A DNA stretch of 64,000 nt from Blastomussa wellsi (GCA_947652115.1 OX393561.1:43656233-43720232), one strand, 5' to 3'. Shown: positions 20,443-32,546, counted from the stretch's first letter. Program-made: numbers and translations. Notes: generated by a model from the sequence alone, not told the origin.

Positions 20443-23400
20443 ATGTGGTTTTTGAAGCTATTGTTTATTCTCGCTTTCCAAATTACCTGTGTGATGGCAA
20501 GAGGCCATTGGTATACCAATTATGCTGAAAAGTATGGATTCGCGTATAAAGTGAAGGTAATGGAAGTACACTTTTACTAATGATTCAATTATGTCAGTTC
20601 AAGTTTAGATTTTAAGATTTTGTTACAAGAAATAAAATACAGCCTTGGTTCCAGTCTCTTTCTTGAATCAGATTTAATCTGATTCAAGAAAGAGACTAGT
20701 AATCATAAGATAATCATTAGTACCTTATTTTTTGTTTGTTACGTTTTGTTTCAAATGGTTTAGGTTAAGTGGTTTGCCCAACAAGTAATGCATAAAAGAG
20801 TTCTCTATAATTCTCAGTTTTCTCTAAATGATCCCAGGCGGAGTGAGCGAGCATGGTATTTGGTAAGTACACACTTGTTCATTAATAAACCTTTGTTTAT
20901 ACAGGAGCAGATCCAGGATTTTTCTTGGGAGGGGGTTGCACCACTAACAGATGACATAATAGATGGGTGACGAAAGCAGAATACCAGTTATATTAGAAAA
21001 TCACAGGTCATCTCACGTTCACATATGGGTGCGCACCCCCTGCTAACCAGAGTGATATTCAGGCTAACTGGATTGCCAGTCTGCAGGTTGGTGCAATCTG
21101 CATTTGTTGTACATCGCTATTATGGGTCATATATTCGGAATTCCACAAACTGCCATATTATTTTTGTCCATCCAGGATCGCAAACCACTTTTGTTTTATC
21201 CTAAAGATTGAAACTGTGCTATTAGCAGAACTAGTATCATCATACAACCCTGCAACTGATCTTTAACAATTACTTAACAAATTCTTTACAACGTGTTTGC
21301 TCAATAATTGTTATTATTAATTACAAACAATCTTTGAGAAGACAGTCTTCAAGAAAAAATGAGGCAATCAAGCCTCTTACATGTAATTATGTCTGAATGA
21401 TTGCCTCTACACAGACAAAAACTGAGAACTGTCAGATTAAAAGTTATCATGATTTGTTGCAACTGCAAAATAATTTTTTTGACCATAAACTGCTGAGGTG
21501 ATAAAATTAATGTGAAATGTATCCGCATTTAACCGACACTCAAAACTGGCTTAAATCGCCAAACCACCAGGGTATACATGTAATACACATGTAGACCCTC
21601 TGTATACACACATTGATCACTCTTTCCATTGTTAACAGAATTCTTCTGATGGGAAAGGAATGAACATTGACAAGGTTTGGAAACAAGGTGTAACTGGCAA
21701 AGGGATTGTTGTTGCAGTTGTCGATGATGGCCTTCAACAATCACATCCTGATCTCAAATATAATTATGTAAGTGAAGCTTATTATCTTCAGTCTAGGCTT
21801 TTTAGTTATTCATTAGGAATATTGTATCAGCAAAAAGTCATCAGTTGTTGAGCATATTGAATAGCTAGATAGATAGAAGATAGATAGAATATTTCTGTTT
21901 TGCAAATGATGTCAGATTGGCAGTCAAAACTCTAAAATATTTGTAAGTATCGATTCTTGACTGATCTTCCCTCTTCAGCTGTTAACAGGTACATGTGCAG
22001 TGTACCATGACCTAAACAATCTGACTAGATAACTGCATGGCTTATAGTCCCAGGCCTGAGTTCAAACAATTCTATAATTATACTACCGTGTGGCATGACT
22101 TTTGTATATTATCTAAAAAATATGCCAGTTAATGAATTAAACCCCAGATTTTATACTAGATTTTGACTGGTCAACAAAACTTAATGAAGTTCTGAGCAGA
22201 AAGGTCAAATTATCCTAGCTGAGACTGAGTGGCAACAACACTATACATGTACAGCATGCTTTTGGAAATCGAGCCTAATTTATTTCAACGTTTTTATTTT
22301 TTCCTCTAGGATCGTTTGGCAAGTTTGGATCTGGTAGACCTTGACAGTTCACCTGATCCTGTTGGAATATCCTTGGGGTAATGAAAGGCAATTAATTCCA
22401 TTTTTCAGATGACAGGAAAGAAAAGTAACATTTTTACCTGGCTGCATACAGTATTTGTACATACTATACACTGTGTATACCTGTTCTTCTCCAAGCCGAG
22501 ACTCTCCTTCATAACACAGGATGCCTCTATTTCCACCAGAGTCATCCTTGATCCATGTCTTTTTCTGGGTCTTTTGTAAACTCGAAGCATGATTTTATGT
22601 GGATATGATTGTCAGTCACAGGGTATAGAATTGCATTATCATTTATGTATTTGTTTTTTTTTTTTTCAGGCATGGTAACCGCTGTGGAGGAGTTATCGCA
22701 GCTTCTGCTAATAACAGTTTGTGTGGTGTTGGAGTGGCCTTTAATGCAAAACTTGGAGGTAATAAATAAATGCTTAGATTTACTAATTATGATGGGATGC
22801 TAAACAATGAATGATTGAATGAATGCTCCTAAGTTACATGTTAGTATTGTACTTTTGCCAGCCATTTGCAACAGAATATCAACAGAAATTTCAAGTGCCA
22901 CATTAAGGGTGCATTCCTTTAATTTGGGATGATCTAGATCACGATCAGTGATCCAAGATCTCTCTGATCATGGTGCATCACCACTCTGAGCAAGGTTTTG
23001 TTGGTTCCTTTGATGCATCATGATCTGAGTGATCTCGAATCACTGATCCTGATCCGGATCACCCCAAAGGAACGCACCCTAAGTCTTTCTGGCTTTTGGC
23101 GCACAACTCAGGTTACGTAAAGAAATTCTCTGAATGCTGGTATCTATTTAATATATACCTGGGCGGGGAGAGACACTGTGTGAATCAGATTTCTCTTGTC
23201 CAAAAACACAACGTAATGATGGAAATCATGGCTCAATTCTAGACTGCCAACTCCAGAGTCCAGGGCACAAACCACTAGCCCACTGCACCCAGGGAAAGCC
23301 CCAGATTTCCCTAATAAAGTGTTACTTTTGTGTGTGTAGGTATCCGTGTATTTGGAGATGATGACCCAACTGATGCCATGGAGGCATTAGCTTTTCAACA

Positions 23401-24375
23401 TGAGCGACAGTACATAGATATCTATTCGTGTAGCTGGGGTCCTGCAGACACAGGATGGACGATGGAAGGGCCAGAGCAGCTAGCGAGGAACCAACTGGAG
23501 GAAGGAACAAAAATAGTGAGTGTGTGAGATCTTTCATGACATTCACGTATACTTGCACGTTCACCTCAATATCTTGAATACCCAGTCAATTGAGCTAAAA
23601 ATGTTCATAATGTGGACTAATTTACCTCAAATTTACCCATTAAAAAATTGGTACAGTAACCTTAAAAATATCAAAGATCTAAGGTGTTAAAATTTAATGT
23701 TAGCATAATTTTACACGTAAAACGAAACCGTTTTTTTTTTTTTTTTTCATGTTGTGTAATAGTGGGACTGTGTTATCAAAAACAAATGTTAGAAAACAAG
23801 AGTTATTGACTATAAGTGAAAAATGGGAGCTAATCTATCTATTTCACAGGAAAACCACCCTTTTATTTTTGTAATAACACAAGTAAAGGCAAATATTATT
23901 GATTATTAGCGTGTTTTTTTTTTTTTCATTTATTAGGGCCGTCAAGGAAAAGGATCAATCTTTGTTTTTGCAGCTGGAAATGGCGGAAGAGAGTTTGATA
24001 ATTGTGCTTACAATGGATATGCCAACAGTGTTTTTACTGTTGCTATTTCTGGAGTCAGTAGGAATGGCAGTATCCCTGGATATGCGGAGAGGTGTTCAGC
24101 GATAATGGCATCCACTTACAGCCAAGATAATGTGGAAGGAGTTGATGCAATTGTAAGTACATTCGTAACCCAGCCAGCCAGTGGGTCAGTCGATCAGCCA
24201 GTCGGTCGGTCAGTCGGATAGTCGGTCAGTCAGCCAACCAACCAACCAGCCAGTCATTCAGACCGTAGGTTAGCTACTGTAGTGGGTTTCCCAGTCAGTC
24301 AGGACAGCTATTCAGTTAGTCTCTGATTCTGAAACAGTTAGCTGGTCAAACAGTTAGTTTGACAGACAGACAGAC

Positions 24376-24449
<74 letters not shown>

Positions 24450-27400
24450 ACGTCGGTGGGAAGTATAACAATATAATTTGTTTTTATCAACTGGGTTGAT
24501 AATGTGAATAGACCAATTCTGATATATTAATATTCTAACATGTCACCGAGGCTTGGGGGAATAAAACAAAACATTTTGCATCGAGGCTTAGGGATGAATA
24601 AATAATTTCTTTTGTTTTATTCCCCTAAGCCTCGGCGCCATGTTAGAATTTTAATATATCGGAATTGGTCTATTGTCCACGGTGAAGAGATTCGAGAGCT
24701 GACGTTTCGAGCCTTTTTTCGCTACCGCATCAGAAAGCAAGTCTGATGCGGTAGCGAAAAAAGGCTGGAAACGTCAGCTCTCGAATCTCTTTACGGTGGC
24801 TAATTCATATTATCAACCCAGTTGATAAAACCAAATTATCAGAGAGACAGATAGTCAGGTAATCAGTCAGTCCATAAAATGTCGAATTACTCAATCAGTT
24901 AAAAGTCAAGTATAACGTCAGTCAGTTACCGTTAGTGAAGTTGGCCATTCGAGTCAGTCATTCGTAAATCAGTCAATGGGAACTGAAAGGTAAAAAAGAA
25001 CAACCAACAGCATGCGTAATGATATATTATTACGTTTTCAGTAAAATCGTTGGGAACCAACGCTTTTGGGGCCTTGCATTATAGCTAACATCTTTTCCTT
25101 TTAGATCACTTCAGGCCTCAATGGCACCTGTACATCAACATTTGCAGCCACCTCAGCTGCGACTGCAATAGCATCTGGAATCATTGCCTTAGCTCTGGAA
25201 GTTAAGTACGTTCATACCCTTAGAGGAGCCTAGTTAGCCACGCTTGTGTTTTTGTTGACGTACAGGACTTTCTTGATCTGTTTTGTAGTTCATGTGTAGT
25301 GTCCCAACGAAAGAGATGCTGTAGAACTGCAATAGTCTATTTAATAGACTTCGAGTTACACAACTTGTAGTGCATGACGGGCTTATGCTTCACAAAAACA
25401 ATTTTCATGATTTCGATGCCATGGAAAGTGAGGAATTTCACGTATTTTGAGGCGTGACTGATCAAGAAATGTCCAGGAGAGGTGTCCACGTATGAGAGAT
25501 TAAACAAAGTAGTGTTTGTTTGGAATTTGGTTTCATCAACTGGGTTGATAATGTGAATTGGCCACCGTAAAGAGATTCAAGAGCTGACGTTTCAAGCGTT
25601 AGCCCTTCGTCGGAGAGGTATCCACACCCTTAAGAAGTGTCGGTTAGCTGAGGTTCCTTGTAACTGAAATTCTCAGTATATGGCCGTTATCGTCACAGTT
25701 TGCACATTTTTCTGTCTTTTTTTGCTATGTATGTTCTATAGCCTCATTTTCAAAATTTTTGATGATGAAACCGTGTAGTACTGTTTAATTTTCAGTCCTA
25801 ACCTCAGTTGGCGCGATGTACAGCACTTAATTGCTTACTCCTCTAATAATGATGTGCCTCGTTCAGATGATTGGGTGCAGAATTCAGCAGGGTTCCGGGG
25901 TAAGTGTACAGTTTGTGTGTACTGTAAGTACCGCTAACTCGGGTTTGAATGGTTTCTGTGCCATAAATACATTTCTAGGCCCCCATGGTTCAGTTGTTGC
26001 ACAAACTAGATGTAAAATTATGTTGCCAAAGTAAACATGTACGTTCATAAGGAAAGAGAGAGTAAAGACGTCTTACCATGAAATGAGGATGTTAGACCTT
26101 GTGTCTCTCACACGAGATGTTTACGTTGCAGTAATGTTGGGTGCAAGAAGAATCTTACTTTTTTGTTGTTCCATACAAATAAAACCTTTGCGATTCTTTA
26201 AATTCCTCGAAATATGACATTGTAACTTCGAGCAACTGAATGGAACCCCAAAATATATTACACAATAGCTAGAGTCCAGCCTGTTACGGTATTCAGTCGG
26301 GGAAACAATTGCCATTTTTGACAAACTTCGTTGAATCACTCGAGGAGTTTTCGACGACTCAAGTTATTTTATCCAATCAAAAACTAGCACGAGAGCGCGC
26401 GAATACACCGAAAATGATCGCGCCAGAAAGCACGTAATATTGCCTAGCAACGTCAGCCCAGTCCTGTCTCCGAAGCGGGATTTCGTCGTCAACCGGCACT
26501 TTACGTTTCCCCGACTGTTTCAGGTCACCGCGTCGTCCACGTTGAGACCAGTTAGCAGAATTTGTATGTTGAAATGAGGTGCAGTCATTTGTTTACAGTT
26601 AGCAGTTACTTTGGGTTTGGACTCATGGATGCCGCAGCATTAGTGAACTATGCAAGATCTTGGCGCACAGTGCCACAACAGATCAAATGCGAGATACCTC
26701 AACCAAGAATAAACAGGTAAAAGTAGCTCTTGGGTCACCTCATAGGTTCTTTACTGTACAGAGGGTCCCCTATACCCCTTTGCAAAATCCAAGTTACATA
26801 GAAATATTTGGCCTTTTCGCGCGTCACGAACAATAACCAAAATGTTTTCACGTTCTCGCCAAACGCAAAAATCAAAGCGAACCCAGTTTAGGCTGTTACG
26901 TTCGGAAGACGAAAAGTCGCTGAAATTTGATTTGAGCGTTGCATATCATGTGCGACCATGTATGTCAAGATTGTGCAAGCGACAGTAGCTTCATCTTTTC
27001 CGGCAAAACCCACCCAGGAATCAGAAATTACGTCATGCGCAACATGATCATTCACAAATCACGGCTAATAGGGAAACGCACAAGTGACATCATGACCCAG
27101 ACAAGACAAGACCGACAAACCGGAATGGTGAGCCATTTTGAATATTTCTTCGAGAACGAATGCTGGTGTTGCTGAGAAAGACCTAACATAAAAAGAGGGG
27201 GTAAGTTTCTATAGAAACTGTGGTGCTGCGTCGGTGGGGAGTATAACAATATAATTTGGTTTTATCAACTGGGTTGATAATGTCAATTGGCCACCGCAAA
27301 GAGATTCAATTGCTGACGTTTCGAGCGTTAGCCCTTCGTCGGAGCGAATCTCTTTACGGTGGCCAATTGACATTATCAACCCAGTTGATAAAACCAAATT

Positions 27401-30400
27401 ATATTACTAACATAAAAAGGACGGCCGGGACCAGATTAGACATTTCATGATAATTTATATGGCGTAGCAATGGCCAGAACAACAGATCGTTAACATACGG
27501 TTGACGGTTGTTTCCAGTTAGTTCCAACCCAGTTTGCTAGGGGTTAGTCCCCTTACCGGTTAGTTCTACTTCCGTTTGCTTGCTGTTAGCGTTCACTTTG
27601 TGGTTTGGGCAGTAATGTACTATATTCAATTTGGGTTTCTGACAGCTTGCGACCAGTTGGTATAGTGGTAAGTTAGCGTATCCTGAGTCGAATTTTCCCG
27701 GGCTCGATTCCCATTGTTTAAAATGTATTTTTTTTTTTAAATAAAACTGGGCGTAGTTCATGTAAAGATAAGTATGTGTGTAATCTGGTCCCGGTCAATG
27801 TTAAGTAAGGTATTCCTGTTCCTGAAACACTATTGAAACAAAAATTTCGCCCACATTCCCTCTATTTCTCTCAGAACGGGCTAATGTTTTCCGAGTCACA
27901 CTGGAGTCCAATCGTTTGCATTCTATTTTTAGACTTTGGTACCTTTTCGTTCGCGGCTCACATTCAAGTCAGGAACTGTGTTCACGTTCCTAAAATTGGG
28001 AATGACGCGCTTAAATCACGATTCACGGGAAAATAAATAGTTCGAATCACACTTCACGTAAAAAGTATAGGGTACCCTCTGTACAATCAAGCGGCACTGC
28101 CCATCGAGGCAATCCGGGGAGTACATGTTAGTTGCTTTTACATGAAGTACGGAAATATTAAGGTCGTCTAACTTCAGTCCTTGAAATGTTTTATACTTGA
28201 TGCCCTTTGATAACACAAGACAACTGAGCCCGAAATTTGATCTTAAAATTTATACCGTTCCTCTCGCAGAGCAATCAGGAAATCTAGATATGTTGAATTG
28301 GATCTTGCAGTATCTCAAGTTAACTGTGGTGGAAAGAACACAATCATGCACTTGGAACACGTGCTCGTAATTATCCATGCCAGGTTTTCCAGGCGTGGTT
28401 ACTTAGAAGGCAGTGTGACCTCGCCTGGTGGAACCACATCTCAGATTCTTCCATATCGCCCATATGACGTAATAGCGACAACTTTCAACAACTGGCCGAT
28501 ACTTAGCCTGCACTTTTGGGGTGAAAATCCTCAAGGGACGTGGAAATTAAGATTTAAGAACCGTTTTCCTAATTACAAATTTTCAGGTAAGAGCTCGGAT
28601 AACCAGGACGTTTTTACTGAGAAGAACGTTTTTAATGCTATTTAGTTCATTGTAAGCCAAGACGAGGTCGAGGGTATTTCTTTTTGCCATTTTCCTTATT
28701 GCAAGCTACATATTCTGATGAAAAGAATACACTGATTTTTGTTTATTATAACATTAGAGTTGATATTCGCGGGCGTAAATATGTTTTTGGCCCGACTCAG
28801 GCTCAGGAGGGCCAAAAACATATTTACGCCCGCGAATATCAACTCTATTACTATTATAATAATTTCAGAGGGCATTGAGAACAGCAATCAAAGACAGTAA
28901 GCGATATCTTGAACATTGCCGGCAGTTAGTCGGCGTTTATTTTTGATCGAAAATCAGGCTAAAGATATTTACGAACCGTTACCAGAAAACCTCGAAATTC
29001 AATCATGTTTAACGCTTAAAACAAAATTTGCTCTACGTTTTCTTGAAATAAAACATACAGAATTCAATAGACAGCAAAGAAATAGCTATTTAGCGTTGTT
29101 AAAATTAATTGTGCAGCAAACTGAGCTGGCAGTTTGGCATTGAACGAGTTTCGCTCGCTGAAAACAAACTTGCGTTCACTTCCGTTCGGCTGCCTGGATT
29201 CTTCATCTAGCTGAAAAGAGTGAGAATTTGCTTCATTCTTAGGCATTTAAGCCGTTTTTTCCTTTTAGCGCTCAAGAACAGAGTTGCTAGCGAGCAAGAA
29301 AATGGCGCGAACAGTTGCGTGTATTTTAGCCCGCTGAAGTCTCCATTTTAGCCCGTAAAATACGCCACAATGCCCGATGAAATGATTATAATATTTAATC
29401 ATGACAATGAAGCTCTTGAAAAGAACTGAGGTAGGGAAAATGTAGTGATACACTACGTAGGAATATACAGGTTACGATGATTTAGCCATTTTAAAAGCGA
29501 TTGGAAATACGATTGGAGCCATGAACCATCGCGTTTTTTTGCTTCAAAGTAATCCCTTAAGGAAGGTGGAGTCCTCTATTAATTGAATCATAATTGTTAC
29601 AAATTCGAATTTTGTTTTATTCACTTGCTGTATAAGGTGTTTTGTATAACTGGACGCTGGTTCTTCACGGAACAGCTGCTGATCCTTTGGAAAACAATAC
29701 TCATATCTTAAGGCCGTTCATACCAAGTGAGTTTGTAGTTTGACTAAACGTCTCGTAAAGCGATCAGGAACTTAGCTCTCCCTCCCTGACCTGGCGGGGC
29801 ATGAAGGGGTAAATGGGAACTATGATTTGCCCTATGGGATTTGGGTCACTAGGTGGGGTGCTAGTCAACTGCAGGAAATCACCAGGAATTTTTGCCAGGC
29901 TGTTCAACACTTCGCCGGTGCCCATGCATTTATACGTCAAGCCCAATATAGTGATCCCCGGCTTGCTCGGGAACCAAGGCTTCTTGATTAGGCTTCTGAT
30001 TTGACTTAGCGGAAACGGTAGTGGTAGTAGAAAATTTATTTATTTTGCCGCGGCCATTTTGACTGAGTGATCATATCGTGAGCCTGGGCTCCCGGTGTAT
30101 CTACAAAGAATCCATAAAAACGTACGCAACGATACATGTAGAAACATTTGTGTTTAAAATTAATATATGATAAAGACGAAAAGGGTTTTACGAGCCATTC
30201 TACTTTTAAATATATTAGCTGTTTTATTTGTTCTATTTTCATGTGTTTTTGTTAATTGTCAGAAGTGTCTACTGAATCCGCTGTTACAGCTCAGCCGGCT
30301 GGAAGTAGCCATAGAGGTGTGGATTTTACTTTTATTATGGTCATAACTAGTCCTCGGCGTCCTGCACTGAAAGACATTACATGACTCATGAAAATGACCC

Positions 30401-31954
30401 TTTCTCCCCTTGTCACCCACAAAGACATTGCGTGACTCGCGTGATTATCTGAGTATTTGCCCCTAACCTTTGATAGGGCGTTCTTTTTCCGTGGCGAGAG
30501 TAAAGAGACGCCTGATCACAGCTTAGTTTGCCCCTTCTCTCCAACAGAAATCATGATATCGTGACTCGCGTGACTATTTGTTTGCCGCTTGTCCTCCAAA
30601 CGACATCGCGTGACTCTTGTCTGACATATCTAACCTGAAGTAGCCTGCGATCAGGCGAATTTTTTTTATATTTATTGAACCGGTCGCCATCCGCCTCCAA
30701 AGTCAGCTGTCAAAACCACTGCAGTTAATTGGCTTTAATTTCGTGTCTCGGATTCCCACCAGGCGCGAAAAATGTCTGAAAAATAATTCGTTGGACACGC
30801 AACGACAAAAACTTCCTCGCGTAAAAATGAAAATTTACTTGGAAGAAGGTTGAACTGGTGTTTAAGTATCTAAACGAATTATTTCTATATCTAATTCGAG
30901 TGGGTTTATGACGCGGACGATTAACGTATTTTAATTTACCGGTAAACATTCTATCTAACACCTTTGAAATTATTTGAAAAACCCGTTGGGCTAAACACCA
31001 ACACATCTCTACGCAAACAAATTACGCGTCTTGTGAGCGTTTAAAAACGCTCTCTATGCTCGGCCTTTTGAGAATTATGTCGTAAATTTGTCAGGGTTCA
31101 GCTAAATCGTTACAATCGTTCGAACTCTGTAAACATGCTGTCTCGACCGGAAGCCTCTTTTAAACAAGACAACCAATGAGAACACAAGCACGTCATAAGC
31201 ATTGTTTCTCGACCAATCAGATAAAAAGCCAAAATCTGGCATTTTTACATGAGATCCGACAAGCAAATGTATCATGCCCTCCTTCCCTGAGATGATAAGT
31301 AGGGAGGGAGGGCATGATCGCAGGTTAAACCTAAAGTAACAAACGTCTTTCGTCACACGCTTATTAGTCCCGCCTCCCGCCTAATCTGACACTTCAGACT
31401 ACGCGCTCTTCTGCGTCCGTACGAGAGAATGCGGGTGCTTACCATTTAGCCAACAAATCAGAAACTTTTCGGAAAATCGTAGTTTTCATTATTCTACAGC
31501 GGCATTAAAAGAACTTTCTTGGCCATCACTTTTTAAACATAGGTTATTTCATCGCTGAGTCTTCGTTTTTTAGTATGTAAATGGCGTTACAGATTTTAAG
31601 TTTGATACAAAGCGAATCAGTGACATCCATTCCTATAATACTTGTGGCAAATCTAATTTTTACTTACCACGAGTTAAGCGCAATTATGGAAAACAGCGCC
31701 TTTTATATCAAGGAATAGCAGAATGGAACAGTCTTGATGAATCAACTCGTGACATGAGGTCACTTTTACTTTTTAAGCATGCCTTGAAGACTGCAGTTTT
31801 TTAACTCGTTTTTATCCTGTAATTTTTATTGAACATTTTAATATTGCATCTTTTCACTTTTAACATTTTTAGCTATTCCAATTTAACATATTTCTTTTCG
31901 GCAGGATCTCATTGAATAACACCTTTTGGTGATGTAAGCTCCCTGGTTAAATAA

Positions 31955-31988
<34 letters not shown>

Positions 31989-31990
31989 TA

Positions 31991-32064
<74 letters not shown>

Positions 32065-32546
32065 ACCTTGACTGCAGTGCGAAATTCCTGATTAGCCGGA
32101 TTATTTCTACAAATGGTAACCACCCAACACGTGTGCAAGTTATTCCTTATGTCATGCTGTTTGATGGGGGCACCACCTCCTCGGTTATGAATTCTGGCGC
32201 GCGAAAAGCAAACAGTCAAAGCCTTGTATAATTTTTCATCTCGAATCTCAGTCGTGTCTCCCCGGGCGGGAAGAGACGACTGCTTTCCTATCTCCCACAA
32301 ACGTAGTGTTATGTTTATAATGTAATATCTTTTGCTAGTTTGCACATGTGTCCAGCTGACTGATTTGTCTTTGTTCTAGGCCTGACGGGGACAGAAATTG
32401 CTTTGATAAGTAGCTCTGCGTTTCTTGCCCTGATTATACTTTGTGCAGCTGTGGCTCTTTACAAGTTCAGAATTTGTTCATGTGGGCGAAATTCAAGAAC
32501 ATCTAATGAGATCAAATTGTCAGAACAGAATTCCACTTTGATCTAA
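20443..32546 (+). CDS. Furin/kexin-type proprotein convertase (subtilisin family S8B), atypical catalytic-serine motif, 14 exons
   Basis: Exons: 20443-20556, 20764-20862, 21639-21767, 22310-22377, 22670-22758, 23340-23515, 23937-24152, 25105-25205, 25796-25899, 26599-26716, 28270-28586, 29637-29726, 30263-30316, 32380-32546. All phases agree, giving about 613 aa (ATG certain to about 2 bases). Signal peptide is 1-19; a very short prodomain ends at MHKR (R50). Catalytic residues: Asp100 (VVDDG), His138 (HGNRCGG), oxyanion Asn240 (AAGNGGRE) and Ser314. The family's GTSA..P around the Ser reads ATSAATA here. The P domain runs about 400-535 ([22 protein letters not shown]), followed by a Ser/Thr-rich linker, one membrane segment (about 564-585) and a short Cys-containing tail. 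Such enzymes cut secretory precursors after basic residues in the Golgi. Activity here is uncertain because of the Gly-to-Ala and Pro-to-Ala changes. Confidence 0.9.
20653..20697. repeat. Perfect 21-bp hairpin in convertase intron 1
   Basis: agtctctttcttgaatcaga plus t, a three-base loop tta, then the exact complement. The arms have no mismatch, so it is young or under constraint. It lies in the 207-base first intron of the convertase gene. Confidence 0.75.
22904..23083. repeat. Foldback MITE with atcagtgatc-rich arms
   Basis: Termini ttaagggtgcattccttt and aaaggaacgcaccctaa are inverted. Inside, gatctagatcacgatcagtg and cactgatcctgatccggatc continue the symmetry, with repeated gatc/tgatc motifs. 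It lies in convertase intron 5. Confidence 0.75.
23150..23295 (-). repeat. Diverged SINE copy
   Basis: atacctgggcggggagagac plus actgtg, an aaaacacaacg stretch and a decayed tRNA-like end (ccagagtccagggcacaaac then cactagccc) follow the same order as the SINE at 39840-39960, in the same orientation. The A and B box regions are badly eroded. It lies in convertase intron 5. Confidence 0.6.
24166..24420. repeat. Degenerate CAGT/CCAG and GATA microsatellite
   Basis: Runs of cagccagcc, gtcggtcagtc and ccaaccaacc, then gacagacagacag followed by a clean gatagatagata run to about 24418. It is directly abutted by the family C MITE. It lies in convertase intron 7. Confidence 0.8.
24418..24840. repeat. 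Foldback MITE family C, with a family B MITE nested inside
   Basis: The outer element starts gggggtaagtttctaaagaa and has the hallmark atcaactgggttgataatgt, mirrored at 24802-24829. The family B element (24510-24671; ends agaccaattc and gaattggtct) interrupts it between gtgaat and tgtccacgg, which are contiguous (gtgaattggccaccg) in other copies. The remaining outer part contains a strong hairpin, cgctaccgcatcag and complement, near 24719-24757. It lies in convertase intron 7. Confidence 0.8.
25529..25625. repeat. Partial family C MITE
   Basis: atcaactgggttgataatgt, then gaattggccaccgtaaagag and gcgttagcccttcgtcggag: the left arm and centre only, with no right arm. It lies in convertase intron 8. 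Confidence 0.75.
27189..27412. repeat. Family C MITE, complete
   Basis: Starts gagggggtaagtttctatag, then gtggtgctgcgtcggtgggg, the left arm (ttttatcaactgggttgata) and the centre gcccttcgtcggagcg, and a right arm complementary to the left. The arms are nearly perfect over about 65 bases. It lies in convertase intron 10. Confidence 0.8.
27640..27745 (+). repeat. tRNA-like sequence, possible SINE head
   Basis: ttggtatagtggtaagttag resembles a pol III A box region, and gggctcgattccc resembles a B box about 35 bases later. The sequence then runs into a T/A-rich stretch (tttttttttaaataaaa). No acceptor stem can be closed, so this is more likely a tRNA-derived SINE or relic than a working tRNA. 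Confidence 0.4.
28742..28863. repeat. Foldback element with arms of about 45 bp
   Basis: agagttgatattcgcgggcg plus taaatatgtttttggcc is mirrored by ggccaaaaacatatttacgc plus ccgcgaatatcaactct around gactcaggctcagga. The outer ends ttataaca and actattataa also pair. It lies in convertase intron 11. Confidence 0.8.
29755..30005 (-). repeat. Strongly diverged copy of the 39690-39975 SINE body (tentative)
   Basis: On the minus strand, the phrases cgtataaatgcatgggcacc plus ggcgaa and gttgactagcaccccacct are in the same order as gtaaaatgggtaccgac and gatggactagcatcccatcc in the clear SINE copy. The rest is unalignable by eye. It lies in convertase intron 12. Confidence 0.35.
30365..30625 (+). repeat. 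Degenerate repeats of a gacatcgcgtgactcgcgtgac-like motif
   Basis: Four related motifs in one orientation: aaagacattacatgactcat (30370), aaagacattgcgtgactcgc (30420), catgatatcgtgactcgcgt (30552) and acgacatcgcgtgactcttg (30600). Spacing is uneven. It lies in the last convertase intron. Function unknown. Confidence 0.45.
31563..32062 (+). mobile_element. LINE 3' end with ATT microsatellite tail
   Basis: An open frame of about 78 codons ending in TAA near 31803 encodes a C-terminal reverse-transcriptase tail ([47 protein letters not shown]), comparable with the end of the 15-17 kb LINE but clearly a different family. A 3' UTR follows, then a long ttattatt tract from about 31957 to 32062, a common tail for CR1/L2-like elements. 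The upstream reverse transcriptase is missing, so it is 5'-truncated. It sits in the last convertase intron. Confidence 0.75.

Noticed and set aside
31947..32345. Minus-strand protein with long Ile and Asn runs
   Set aside because: It is translated from the ATT microsatellite tail of a LINE fragment.
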